40,734 nt of DNA from the NCBI RefSeq assembly GCF_001442625.1, contig NZ_LMZQ01000022.1, forward strand, positions 1 to 40,734, written 5' to 3'. The first letter of the stretch is position 1, and every line of letters starts with the position of its first letter. Shown here one piece after another: positions 33,264-40,734 of this stretch. Origin of the DNA: Pedobacter ginsenosidimutans (GTDB lineage: Bacteria; Bacteroidota; Bacteroidia; Sphingobacteriales; Sphingobacteriaceae). A program made the translations under genes and the position numbers. Below the pieces are notes generated by a model, which was not told where the DNA came from, searched no databases, and saw nothing but the letters and a program-made list of their open reading frames with translations.

Positions 33264-34745
33264 TTAATTATATCCGGGATTTTGTGTGAGTAGCGTGTTG
33301 AGTTCTCTTTCGGTTTGAGGGATAGGAAACAGGATGTTTTTTGAGGAAACAGCCGATTTTTCGGGAATTTTTTTAAGGGCATCTACATAAATATTACCGC
33401 CCTGTCTTACCAGATCGAACCAGCGATGGCCTTCCTGGATAAATTCTTTTCTACGCTCTAAGAAAACAGAGTCTCTAAATGCATCTGCAGATAAACCAGG
33501 CGTTAAATCTGCAATTTTTGCCCTTGCCCTTACTTTGTTAATGGCATTGTAAGCCTCGGCGTTTGGCCCGCTGATGTTGTTTACCACTTCTGCGTAAAGC
33601 AGCAATATATCTGCATACCTGATTACAGGATAGTTTACCCCGCTCTGTGCCTGGGTATTTAAGGGGCTTAAGGTATAATCAACAAATTTGTTGAAATACG
33701 GCGTATAGGCATTTTTAAAGACTACATATTTGCCTGTTGCCGCATTGTAAACAGAATCGTAAAAAGTGGTTTCGCGCCTGGTATCTGCAGGAGAAAAAAG
33801 TTCGTAAACACTTTTGTTGGCAGGTACATCAATGGGGAAAGTTCCGGTATTAAATGAGGTAAAACTCTGACTGAGATTTTGTACAACATTTTTTGCCCCC
33901 AGGTTACTTTCAAACTGTACAGAGAAAATGTGCTCGATGCCGTTCTTGGTTGCTTTTTGAAAAACATCTTTATAATTCGGAAACAGCGCATAACCGTAAC
34001 CACCGTTTATTATGGTATTGAGTTCGGTAAGGGCTTTGGGCCATAATTTCTGCGTAACATATACCTTTGCCAGCAGTGAGTGGGCTGCGCCCGATGTTGC
34101 TCTGCCTAAATCGGCTGTGCCATAGTTTTTTGGTAAACTGGTGGCATCTGTTAAATCGGCAATAATCTGCTGGTAAACTGCTGCAATAGCACTTCTCTTA
34201 ACCAATAAATCTTCAATGTTTACACTTTTAGGTTCGTGCAGTACCAATGGTACATCGCCGTATAACCTCACCAGGTTAAAGTAAAGCAAGCCCCTTATAA
34301 ATTTGGCTTCGCGCACCAGTCTGTTTTTTAAAACGGTATCTGCTGAAACATTGGGTACATTATCAATCGCAATATTGGCCTTATTGATGCCGAAGTACAA
34401 TTGTTGCCATACTTTTTGTATCCGGCTGTTAGAAGGGATATAGGTTGATACACCCAAAGCCCGCACATCCGGGTTGGTATTACTCGGACTAAAAATCTGG
34501 TTATCACTTGCATTTTCTACCAATAGGTTTAACTGGCGGCCATATAAAGGGAAATCGCCGTTCGGATCGCTGTTTAAAGAACTATAAACAGCATTAACTG
34601 AAGAAATGGCATCAGATTGTGTTTTAAAAAACTGCGAACTTACAATAACCGAACTCGGGTTTTCTTCAAGTTTTTTGCAGGCTGTAGCCGTAAATATTAT
34701 GATTGTTAATAACCAGATTATAGGATGGGTGATTGTTTTTTTCAT
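33264..34745 (-). CDS. susD: SusD/RagB-family outer membrane lipoprotein
   Basis: A 493-residue SusD-type lipoprotein with lipobox TATAC (Cys23), an N-terminal helical scaffold (TQSDAISSVNAVYSSLNSD, LVREAKFIRGLLYFNLVRLYG with the typical RA/F-x-R-A-L-x-Y-F pattern) and the C-terminal signature RYADILLLYAEVVN, then ERRKEFIQEGHRWFDLVRQG. SusD proteins cap the SusC barrel and bind the nutrient at the cell surface. It starts 13 bases after susC. The ligand is not known; no glycoside hydrolase is in the operon. The symbol is a family name. Confidence 0.93.
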   Translation of the reverse strand: MKKTITHPIIWLLTIIIFTATACKKLEENPSSVIVSSQFFKTQSDAISSVNAVYSSLNSDPNGDFPLYGRQLNLLVENASDNQIFSPSNTNPDVRALGVSTYIPSNSRIQKVWQQLYFGINKANIAIDNVPNVSADTVLKNRLVREAKFIRGLLYFNLVRLYGDVPLVLHEPKSVNIEDLLVKRSAIAAVYQQIIADLTDATSLPKNYGTADLGRATSGAAHSLLAKVYVTQKLWPKALTELNTIINGGYGYALFPNYKDVFQKATKNGIEHIFSVQFESNLGAKNVVQNLSQSFTSFNTGTFPIDVPANKSVYELFSPADTRRETTFYDSVYNAATGKYVVFKNAYTPYFNKFVDYTLSPLNTQAQSGVNYPVIRYADILLLYAEVVNNISGPNAEAYNAINKVRARAKIADLTPGLSADAFRDSVFLERRKEFIQEGHRWFDLVRQGGNIYVDALKKIPEKSAVSSKNILFPIPQTERELNTLLTQNPGYN

Positions 34746-34758
34746 CTGTATATTAATT

Positions 34759-37700
34759 TTATAAAGTGATAGATAGGCCAGCTAAAAAGGTTCTGGTGGC
34801 CGGGTATGTTCCAAAATCGATTCCCTGTTTGGTATTGTCATTGTCGTAAAAATTTACCTCAGGATCTAAACCCGTGTATTTTGTAACGGTGAACAGATTT
34901 TGAGCAGACACATAAAACCTTAAATTTTTAAGCTTGATTTTATTTGCCCATTCTGTTTTAAAGGTGTAGCCCAATGAAACGTTTTTAAGCTTTAGGTATG
35001 AGGCATCTTCAATTAAGCGGTCGGTTACCTGTGGTACAGGCGAGTTGGTGGCGCGTGCAACAGTCGCATCCTGATGTTGTGGTGTCCAACGGTCTAACAA
35101 GGTTGCCGATGCGTTTTGGGTAAGGGTAGGGCGCTCTAAACTTTGCTGAAGCAAGTTAAATACCCTGTTACCATAAGAACCCTGAAAAAATATCGACAGG
35201 TCTATTCCCTTGTAATTAAAAGTATTGTTTAAACTGCCTGTAAACTTTGGCTGTGCACTGCCCAGGCTATGTTTGTCGGTAGTGGTAACAATACCATCCC
35301 CGTTGCTATCTACATATTTTGTATCGCCAGCCTGCTGCGGTACACCTCCCAACAGTGGTGTGCCATTAGTAAGATCGGCTGTTTTTAAAAGTCCGTTCGT
35401 ATCATAACCCCAAAAAGTACCAACCGGCAAGCCAACCTGTACAATTACGGGCGACACCTGTCCTGTTGGCGCAACGGGGAAAAAGCTTTTTACATTTTCT
35501 CCCAGACTTAGCACCTTGTTGCGATTGGCACTAAAAATCAATGTGCTTTTCCAGTTAAAAGCGGGTGTTTTTATATTTTCGCTATTCACAGAAAACTCAA
35601 TACCACGGTTAGATACACTTCCGATATTTTTTAGCGCGCTTGCATAGCCGGTGTATAATGGCAATGGCACATTAAGCAATAAATCGGTTGTTTTTTTGTA
35701 ATAAGCATCAAAGGCAATGGTTATCCTGTTGTTTACAAAGCCCAGGTCTAAACCTGCATTATACTGTGTAGTGGTTTCCCATTTTAGATCGGGATTGGCA
35801 ATTTGTACAGGCGATATGCCGGTAACCAGTTTCCCACCAAGGTAATAGTTGGTTGGCGACAATGACGAGAGCGAACTGTATGGCGGTATTTCCGAATTAC
35901 CTGTTTGGCCTGCACTTAAGCGAATTTTCAGGCTGTTCACTATATTTTGGAGCGGTTTAAAAAATTCTTCATCGTTAACATTCCACGAAACACCTACAGA
36001 AGAAAAGAATCCCCATTTATTTTCTTTACCAAGTTTGGAAGAACCATCGGCCCTTTCTGATAAGGTAATATTGTAGCGATGCAGGTAAGAATAGTTAATA
36101 CGTGCAAGAACCGAGTTAAGGCTCGAACTGCGGGCAGCTGAGTTGGGCAGGTTGGCAATACCAGCATAAGATAAATTATCAAACGTGGTTAAATCGTTGG
36201 GAAACTGTTGTGCAGATGTGGTAAAAGATTTGCCATTTTCGTATTGTGTACTGTAACCCACAAGTGCATTGAGGAAGTGTTTATCCCCGAAAGTATGGTT
36301 ATATGTAAGGGTATTTTCGTTCAGCCAGCTTAGTGCATTGCCCGAACCCAGGGAAGCATAACCTTTGGTAGCATAGCCTGTAGATCCTCCTGCGGGCGAG
36401 GCCGTAAAAGAAGGGGCATAATATTGCTGATTGGTGTTCAGGATATCTACCCCTGCGGTAACTTTAAGTATTAGATCTTTTAAAATTTTATACTCGGCTG
36501 CAGTATTACCCAATATCCGGTTTAGGGTATTTTGGTTTATAGTGGCCGCTATATCCTGTAGGGGATTGGTTGGCGTTGCATTTAAGGGATTACTGATATT
36601 ATAGCTACCGTCGGCATTTTTAATTGTTGCAATAGGGCTGGTAAGGATTAAACTTGCATAGGCATTACTAAAGTTGATGCTGTTGTATGCACTGCCCGGT
36701 AATTTGTGCTCTATAGATCTGCTCCCGAAAAAATTGGCTGTAACCTTAAATTTTTCTGAAATGTCTTTCTCGTAATTAATCCTTGCTGAATATCTTTTAT
36801 ATCCTGAATTTGATATTACACCATCCTGATTAAAGTAATTGCCCGAAATTAGGTACCTCGATTTTTCATCCCCCCCTGAAACAGAAAGCTCTTGATTAAA
36901 GATTGGTGAGTTACTTAAAGCCGAACCTTGCCAATCTGATCCTGAGCCAAATGCTGCTATCTGTGCATCGTTATAAGTTTTCGGCACACCATCACTTGTA
37001 TTTACATCGTTTATTAACGTAGCCCATTGTGCTCCATTTAGTAAATTGAGCTTTCTTGCTACTGTTTGCGTGCCGTAATAGGCATTATAATTTACGTTGT
37101 TTACACCTTTCTTTCCTTTTTTTGTGGTGATGATAATTACCCCATTGGCTCCTCTCGATCCGTAAATGGCTGTTGCCGATGCATCCTTTAGCACTTCTAC
37201 CGATTCGATGTCACTTGGATTAATGGTAGAGAGTGCGTTTGAACTGGTGCCAATGGAACCAACGTTAGCATTGTCGTTATTGTTGTATACAATAAAACCA
37301 TCTATAACGTAGAGCGGTGCATTACCAAATGAGATGGAATTACCGCCCCTGATCCTCACCGTTGCTGTACCGCCCGGTTGCCCGGAGTTTTGTGTTACGC
37401 CGATACCAGAAACACCGCCTTGTAGCATGTTATCGAAACTTGCAGCAGGCTGTGCCAGCAGGTTTTTGGAAACTGAGCCTACCGATCCGGTAACATCGCT
37501 TTTTTTCTGGCTGCCATACCCCATTACAACAACATCGTTCAGGCTGCTCGCTTTTTCTGCTAATAGAATGGTAATCGGACTTCCATCAACCACAATCTCT
37601 TTGGTTTGATAACCGATAAAACTTATTATAAGGGTATAGGGGAATTTTTGTCCGGTGCGGAATGAAAAGCTTCCATCGGGTGCGCTGGTTACGGCATGTG

Positions 37701-37893
37701 TAGTTCCTTTTATAGCTAAAACTACATTCCCGATAGGCTGTTTAGTTATCGAATCTTTTACTGATCCTATTAAGGTTGAGTTAATGATTGGGGTACTTTC
37801 ATGCTGTGCGCTTGCATTTTTGGTAAACATGGCAATTGCAAGAAATACCATCAGCCTGGCGGCTATTTTTTTTCTATGGATAGATTTTTCCAT
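34759..37893 (-). CDS. susC: SusC/RagA-family TonB-linked outer membrane protein
   Basis: A 1044-residue TonB-dependent transporter. After a signal peptide (to about NASAQ) comes a carboxypeptidase-like domain (about 40-115, IGSVKDSITKQPIGNVVLAI), the SusC signature region SLNDVVVMGYGSQKKSDVTG, a plug with VRIRGGNSISFGNAPLYVID, and a 22-strand barrel ending in FLAGLSITL. The carboxypeptidase-like domain is ordinary and there is no N-terminal STN domain, so anti-sigma signalling is not expected. It leads an operon with susD, two small membrane proteins and a hydroxylase-type enzyme. The long leader and palindrome upstream suggest control before and after transcription initiation. The symbol is a family name. 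Confidence 0.93.
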   Translation of the reverse strand: MEKSIHRKKIAARLMVFLAIAMFTKNASAQHESTPIINSTLIGSVKDSITKQPIGNVVLAIKGTTHAVTSAPDGSFSFRTGQKFPYTLIISFIGYQTKEIVVDGSPITILLAEKASSLNDVVVMGYGSQKKSDVTGSVGSVSKNLLAQPAASFDNMLQGGVSGIGVTQNSGQPGGTATVRIRGGNSISFGNAPLYVIDGFIVYNNNDNANVGSIGTSSNALSTINPSDIESVEVLKDASATAIYGSRGANGVIIITTKKGKKGVNNVNYNAYYGTQTVARKLNLLNGAQWATLINDVNTSDGVPKTYNDAQIAAFGSGSDWQGSALSNSPIFNQELSVSGGDEKSRYLISGNYFNQDGVISNSGYKRYSARINYEKDISEKFKVTANFFGSRSIEHKLPGSAYNSINFSNAYASLILTSPIATIKNADGSYNISNPLNATPTNPLQDIAATINQNTLNRILGNTAAEYKILKDLILKVTAGVDILNTNQQYYAPSFTASPAGGSTGYATKGYASLGSGNALSWLNENTLTYNHTFGDKHFLNALVGYSTQYENGKSFTTSAQQFPNDLTTFDNLSYAGIANLPNSAARSSSLNSVLARINYSYLHRYNITLSERADGSSKLGKENKWGFFSSVGVSWNVNDEEFFKPLQNIVNSLKIRLSAGQTGNSEIPPYSSLSSLSPTNYYLGGKLVTGISPVQIANPDLKWETTTQYNAGLDLGFVNNRITIAFDAYYKKTTDLLLNVPLPLYTGYASALKNIGSVSNRGIEFSVNSENIKTPAFNWKSTLIFSANRNKVLSLGENVKSFFPVAPTGQVSPVIVQVGLPVGTFWGYDTNGLLKTADLTNGTPLLGGVPQQAGDTKYVDSNGDGIVTTTDKHSLGSAQPKFTGSLNNTFNYKGIDLSIFFQGSYGNRVFNLLQQSLERPTLTQNASATLLDRWTPQHQDATVARATNSPVPQVTDRLIEDASYLKLKNVSLGYTFKTEWANKIKLKNLRFYVSAQNLFTVTKYTGLDPEVNFYDNDNTKQGIDFGTYPATRTFLAGLSITL

Positions 37894-37939
37894 ATATTTA
37901 TACAGTTTTATTTAATGATTTGAATTGTTAGTAAAACTT

Positions 37940-38015
37940 GATAACCAGAAGTGATTGGCGTTACACTGGTTATCGAATAATATCCGGCAGGGCTTCCCTG
38001 TCGGTTTTGTTTTTT
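37940..38015. other. Two hairpins in the presumed susC leader
   Basis: GATAACCAG (37940-37948) and CTGGTTATC (37966-37974) pair perfectly, extended inward by a GTG/CAC pair past a two-base bulge. CCGGCAGGG (37984-37992) and CCCTGTCGG (37996-38004) form a second stem with one G-U pair, followed on the plus strand by TTTTGTTTTTTA. In the minus-strand susC transcript both are leader hairpins. On the plus strand the second is a standard terminator with no plus-strand gene in front of it. Confidence 0.55.
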
Positions 38016-38222
38016 ATAATAGACACTATTTCATTTTGTAAGCTGTTTAGAAAAGGCTACACTTCTGCAGTTAGCCTTAGGCCAGTAATTATTTATAAAA
38101 ATTGGGGGTGAGGAGCGCTGCTGTATTAGCAACAACAGGAAAGGCACATTCGCATGGAAACAAATTGTAAATGGTGCATTGTACTTTTTAATTTATCGTT
38201 AATATAATTAACATCATTTTGA

Positions 38223-38278
38223 CAAATATATATAAAATTATTATAAAGACTACAAAAACTATAGAATTTATAGTTTTT
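38223..38278 (-). promoter_or_regulatory. Predicted susC promoter with overlapping palindrome
   Basis: On the minus strand TATATTTG (38230-38223) matches TAnnTTTG. TTTG (38256-38253) lies 22 bases upstream as a possible -33 element. AAAAACTATA (38254-38263) and TATAGTTTTT (38269-38278) form a perfect 10-bp inverted repeat overlapping the -33 site, a likely operator position. The start would be about 320 bases before the susC ATG, so the leader would be long. Confidence 0.5.
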
Positions 38279-38280
38279 AT

Positions 38281-38318
38281 AAAAAAAGCCATTCATACCT
38301 TAAATAAAATTTAAGGCT
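38281..38318 (-). terminator. Terminator of the small membrane protein gene
   Basis: On the minus strand CCTTAAAT-TTT-ATTTAAGG (38316-38298) forms a perfect 8-bp hairpin, and the longer AGCC...GGCT pairing runs into TTTTTTT (38287-38281). It lies 27 bases past the stop codon of the 38345-38494 gene and separates that gene from the susC promoter. Confidence 0.6.
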
Positions 38319-38344
38319 TCACCAAATAAAGATCAGTAAGGAGC

Positions 38345-38494
38345 TTATTCTAAGTTTTTTAATCGTGGTGTTGAGGAGGATATTCTAACTTCTTTATGCT
38401 CTTTAGGAGAGGAGAGCCTGTAAAACAGCAGCCAATAAGTGATGGCCATAATCAACATACCTAAGAGCGCACTGATTATATCATTCCTTTTCAT
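38345..38494 (-). CDS. Small membrane protein (49 residues)
   Basis: A 49-residue protein with one transmembrane helix (MKRNDIISALLGMLIMAITY) and a basic tail (SPKEHKEVRISSSTPRLK). The frame extends to 38536, but the extra residues (MISAHRHFFCSETS) are unlike a membrane-protein start, so ATG 38494 is preferred. A terminator follows directly. No family recognised; the helix plus basic tail is common in small Bacteroidota membrane proteins. Confidence 0.5.
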   Translation of the reverse strand: MKRNDIISALLGMLIMAITYWLLFYRLSSPKEHKEVRISSSTPRLKNLE

Positions 38495-38536
38495 ACTTGT
38501 TTCGCTACAAAAAAAATGCCGATGCGCCGATATCAA

Positions 38537-39131
38537 CCTTAATAATTGTTTTCTTCTTCTTTTTTATTGATTTTTTAATTTTTTAAGAACAATATTACAA
38601 GTCTGATTTTCGGAAATAAGGGCTTTGGCTACAGTGTAAGCAAAAAACGCCACTAATAACAATGAGATTATACTTGGAGGCACTTAAAATTTATTTTTTT
38701 GGTAATGTGTTGGGGTTATTGTCATTTTGACTTATATTTTCTGTCCTAAATAATGGTGCCTGATAATCTTTAGGCAAGTAATTTGGCTAACCTAAGCTAA
38801 ATGTAGCCAGATGATGTCCAATTGTGGATTATTGATTTTAAACTGTAAAACATATCTTAAAAAAAGAGTATGGAGGGCTTACAGTTTTGTCTTTGGAATA
38901 TATAAATCTGGGAAGGCTTGGCCACCAAAGATTAATATTAAAATCTAACTAAAATTAATTAACAAATGAAACTTATCAGGAAATTACCTTCTAGGCGTTT
39001 ATTCCGTATATCTGAATAACCTGATAAAATGAGACTGATTGTTGAAAATAAGCATGTCACAATGCAAAACGCTGGCTTAACAGCCTTTTGCATTTAAAGG
39101 CAGATCATATTTAACCAATTATCTATTATCT
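38537..39131. other. Long AT-rich intergenic region before the alginate lyase-family gene
   Basis: About 600 bases without a convincing gene. The only symmetrical element is TTATCAGG at 38973-38980 with CCTGATAA at 39020-39027, an 8-bp inverted repeat with a 39-base middle. A 17-codon frame (38967-39020, MKLIRKLPSRRLFRISE) overlaps it, and could be a leader peptide or chance. No clear -7 element was found for the gene at 39132. Confidence 0.4.
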
Positions 39132-40406
39132 ATGAAAACAAAAATGAATCTATTCACACTTTGCGCGGTAACTGTCATTTGCGGATGCAGTAAGCCAACC
39201 GTCACTGAAGATCCCGCAGATTTGAGTGCTGGTCTGGTGCCCGGAAAACAAATGGTAGCCGCTGCGCTAGGGCGGGTAAGCACGGTTGTACACCCAGGGA
39301 TGCTTCATTCTGCGGCTGATTTTGCCCGAATGACTAACAAGGTAAATGCAGGGGCGCAACCCTGGCTGGATGGCTGGAATAAACTTGTAGCCAATGGTCG
39401 TTCTGCAGCCACCTATGTTCCGCGGCCGGTTGATACAATTGTGCGTGGAAGAGCAGCAAGCGGAAGGGCTGAAAATTATATCCTGGCCTGTCAGGATGCT
39501 GCAGCTGCCTATCAGAATGCACTACGTTGGAAAATTAAGGGCGATGCTGCCTGTGGTGCAAATGCCATAGCGATTATGAATGCCTGGGCTGTTAAATGCA
39601 GGTATATTGATGGGGACAGCAATAAACAGCTGGCGGCTGGACTGCAAGGTTATCAATGGGCAAATGCTGCGGAAATTATGCGTGGTTTCAGCGGTTGGTC
39701 TGCAGCAGATTTTACTGCTTTTAAAAATTTTATGCTGAATGTATACTATCCCGTGTCGAGCGATTTTCTGAATAGACATAACAATACCTGTGGTACACAT
39801 TACTGGTTTAACTGGGATATGTCTAACTTATGCACGGTGTTGGCCATAGGCATTCTCTGCGATGATGTGGCCAAGATTAATTATGCAATAGATTATTATC
39901 AGCATAGTGGAACCGGCACCGCCTTTATCGGAAGAGTGACTACCGCCACCTATCCCAATGGTATGGACCAGGGCCAGGAGGCCGGGAGAGATCAGGGGCA
40001 TGCTACGATGGAGGTTCCTCTTTTCGGTACCTTTTGCCAAATGTTATATAACCAGGGCCAAAACTTTTTCGATTATAACCCATGGAGCCATGTTAACCCG
40101 CCCCTTTTAGGAGTTAGTGAATATATAGCGGCCTATAACATCAATACAACCAATACCGTTCCGTTTACAACTTATAACAACTGCGAAAATTCAAATCATA
40201 CGGTTATTTCAAGCGCTGGCCGAGGCACCATACGCCCGGGATGGGAACTGATTTACAATTATTATGTGAAGGTAAAAGGAAAACCAGCTGTGTATACTAC
40301 CCAATTTGCCGCAAAAGTACGGCCTGAGGGCGGTGGTGGAGATTATGGACCAAATAGTGGCAGTTATGATCAACTTGGCTTCGGAACTTTGACTTTTTCC
40401 CGTTGA
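39132..40406 (+). CDS. Alginate lyase-family lipoprotein
   Basis: A 424-residue predicted lipoprotein (signal TLCAVTVICGC) with an (alpha/alpha) barrel domain of the alginate lyase superfamily. Supporting segments are HPGMLHSAADFARM and WLDGWNKL near the N-terminus, the core NNTCGTHYWFNWDMSNLCTV with the family His/Trp/Asn residues, and MDQGQEAGRDQGHATMEV further on. Enzymes of this kind cleave beta-elimination-type bonds in alginate or other uronate polymers. The substrate here is unproven. It is divergent from the small membrane gene and 1.2 kb from susC, so linkage to the SusCD system is possible. Start chosen at the first ATG of MKTKMNLF. Confidence 0.8.
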   Translation: MKTKMNLFTLCAVTVICGCSKPTVTEDPADLSAGLVPGKQMVAAALGRVSTVVHPGMLHSAADFARMTNKVNAGAQPWLDGWNKLVANGRSAATYVPRPVDTIVRGRAASGRAENYILACQDAAAAYQNALRWKIKGDAACGANAIAIMNAWAVKCRYIDGDSNKQLAAGLQGYQWANAAEIMRGFSGWSAADFTAFKNFMLNVYYPVSSDFLNRHNNTCGTHYWFNWDMSNLCTVLAIGILCDDVAKINYAIDYYQHSGTGTAFIGRVTTATYPNGMDQGQEAGRDQGHATMEVPLFGTFCQMLYNQGQNFFDYNPWSHVNPPLLGVSEYIAAYNINTTNTVPFTTYNNCENSNHTVISSAGRGTIRPGWELIYNYYVKVKGKPAVYTTQFAAKVRPEGGGGDYGPNSGSYDQLGFGTLTFSR

Positions 40407-40486
40407 TAGGCAATTGCTTAATATTTCAAGACAAAGACTTTATCGATTCCTGTCAGAACTTTTGAAATTGTTTCAATTTTTCCTTT

Positions 40487-40734
40487 ACTAGCGCAAGTCT
40501 TTAGTGGAGAGGCAGCTGGGTAGATGACTTGTGCATTCACTATATTTAACTAGCTGGGATTTTTTTAGAGATTAATGTATTGATTTAATGAAAGCCCAAG
40601 TCAGGCTTTTACTAAGGCCGTGGGCGCTAAGACTTGCGCTAGATGGGAGTTAGATAGTTTTTCCGAAGTGATTGCATCAAAGCACAAGTCGAGCCTTTGC
40701 TCAGGCTGGGGCACTAAGACTTGCGCTAGATGGG
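40487..40734. repeat. Repeat array with direct and inverted copies, cut by the window end
   Basis: Two direct units of about 56 bases begin AAAGC(C/A)CAAGTC at 40591 and 40679 and end in the shared CTAAGACTTGCGCTAGATGG. The core also appears inverted as CTAGCGCAAGTCTTTAG at 40490-40506. The second direct unit reaches the last base of the window. No open frame crosses the array. It looks like a dispersed or MITE-type repeat cluster whose full size cannot be seen here. The rest of 40407-40486 shows nothing. Confidence 0.65.

Noticed and set aside
38967..39020. 17-codon leader peptide before the alginate lyase-family gene
   Set aside because: Short frames of this size arise by chance in AT-rich gaps; no promoter or attenuator structure supports it beyond a weak inverted repeat.
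40487..40734. CRISPR array
   Set aside because: Only two direct units with imperfect identity and one inverted copy are present, and no cas gene is in the window.

Overview
The window looks like chromosomal DNA of a Bacteroidota species, most like Pedobacter or another Sphingobacteriaceae. The reasons are a SusC/SusD pair, a BlaI-M56-TonB receptor cassette, lipoproteins with typical lipoboxes, hardly any Shine-Dalgarno sequences, and several promoters with the Bacteroidota -7 element TAnnTTTG. Taxonomy is inferred from gene content only; no rRNA or tRNA gene, CRISPR array or complete insertion sequence was seen.

Layout. 1-2.9 kb: Nudix hydrolase, AlkC-type DNA glycosylase and a beta-hydroxyacid dehydrogenase. 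2.9-4.9 kb: a GntR/FadR regulator, a TauE/SafE exporter and a DUF1634 protein, read from a promoter buried in a perfect 15-bp palindrome. 5.1-8.4 kb: a Crp-like protein with a cut-short HTH, a degenerate receiver-Crp fusion with FNR-type boxes upstream, and a membrane protein. 8.7-13.5 kb: blaI, an M56 peptidase and a TonB-dependent receptor. 13.5-13.9 kb: a nested inverted-repeat element. 13.9-18.0 kb: a GntP permease, a small protein, and an AraC regulator divergent from hxlB-hxlA (ribulose monophosphate pathway). 18.1-22.1 kb: an ABC permease and ATPase divergent from a TesA-like lipoprotein esterase. 22.5-31.7 kb: two parallel modules, described below. 31.9-37.9 kb: susC, susD, two small membrane proteins and a fatty acid hydroxylase-type enzyme, apparently one operon. 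38.3-40.4 kb: a small membrane protein and an alginate lyase-family lipoprotein. The right edge cuts into a repeat array.

The most interesting part is the duplicated module at 22.5-31.7 kb. Each copy has a membrane-spanning regulator on the plus strand (signal peptide, periplasmic TPR-like region, one membrane helix, coiled coil, C-terminal HTH). Divergent from it is a four-gene minus-strand operon that starts with a DUF4870 membrane protein and continues with lipoproteins or exported proteins. The three downstream genes differ between copies; copy B includes a SUFU-domain protein and an exported protein that may have an Hcp/TssD-like fold. Both divergent intergenic regions carry four CTAC(A) direct repeats whose starts are spaced exactly 11, 22 and 11 bp, and the array sits 34-35 bp from the -7 element of the DUF4870 promoter in both. 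The near-identical HTH ends of the two regulators suggest they read this shared site. Both regulators also appear to be transcribed with almost no 5' leader.

Gene functions are inferred from recognisable motifs and family resemblance without database searches. Regulatory sites rest on visible symmetry, spacing and consensus matches.
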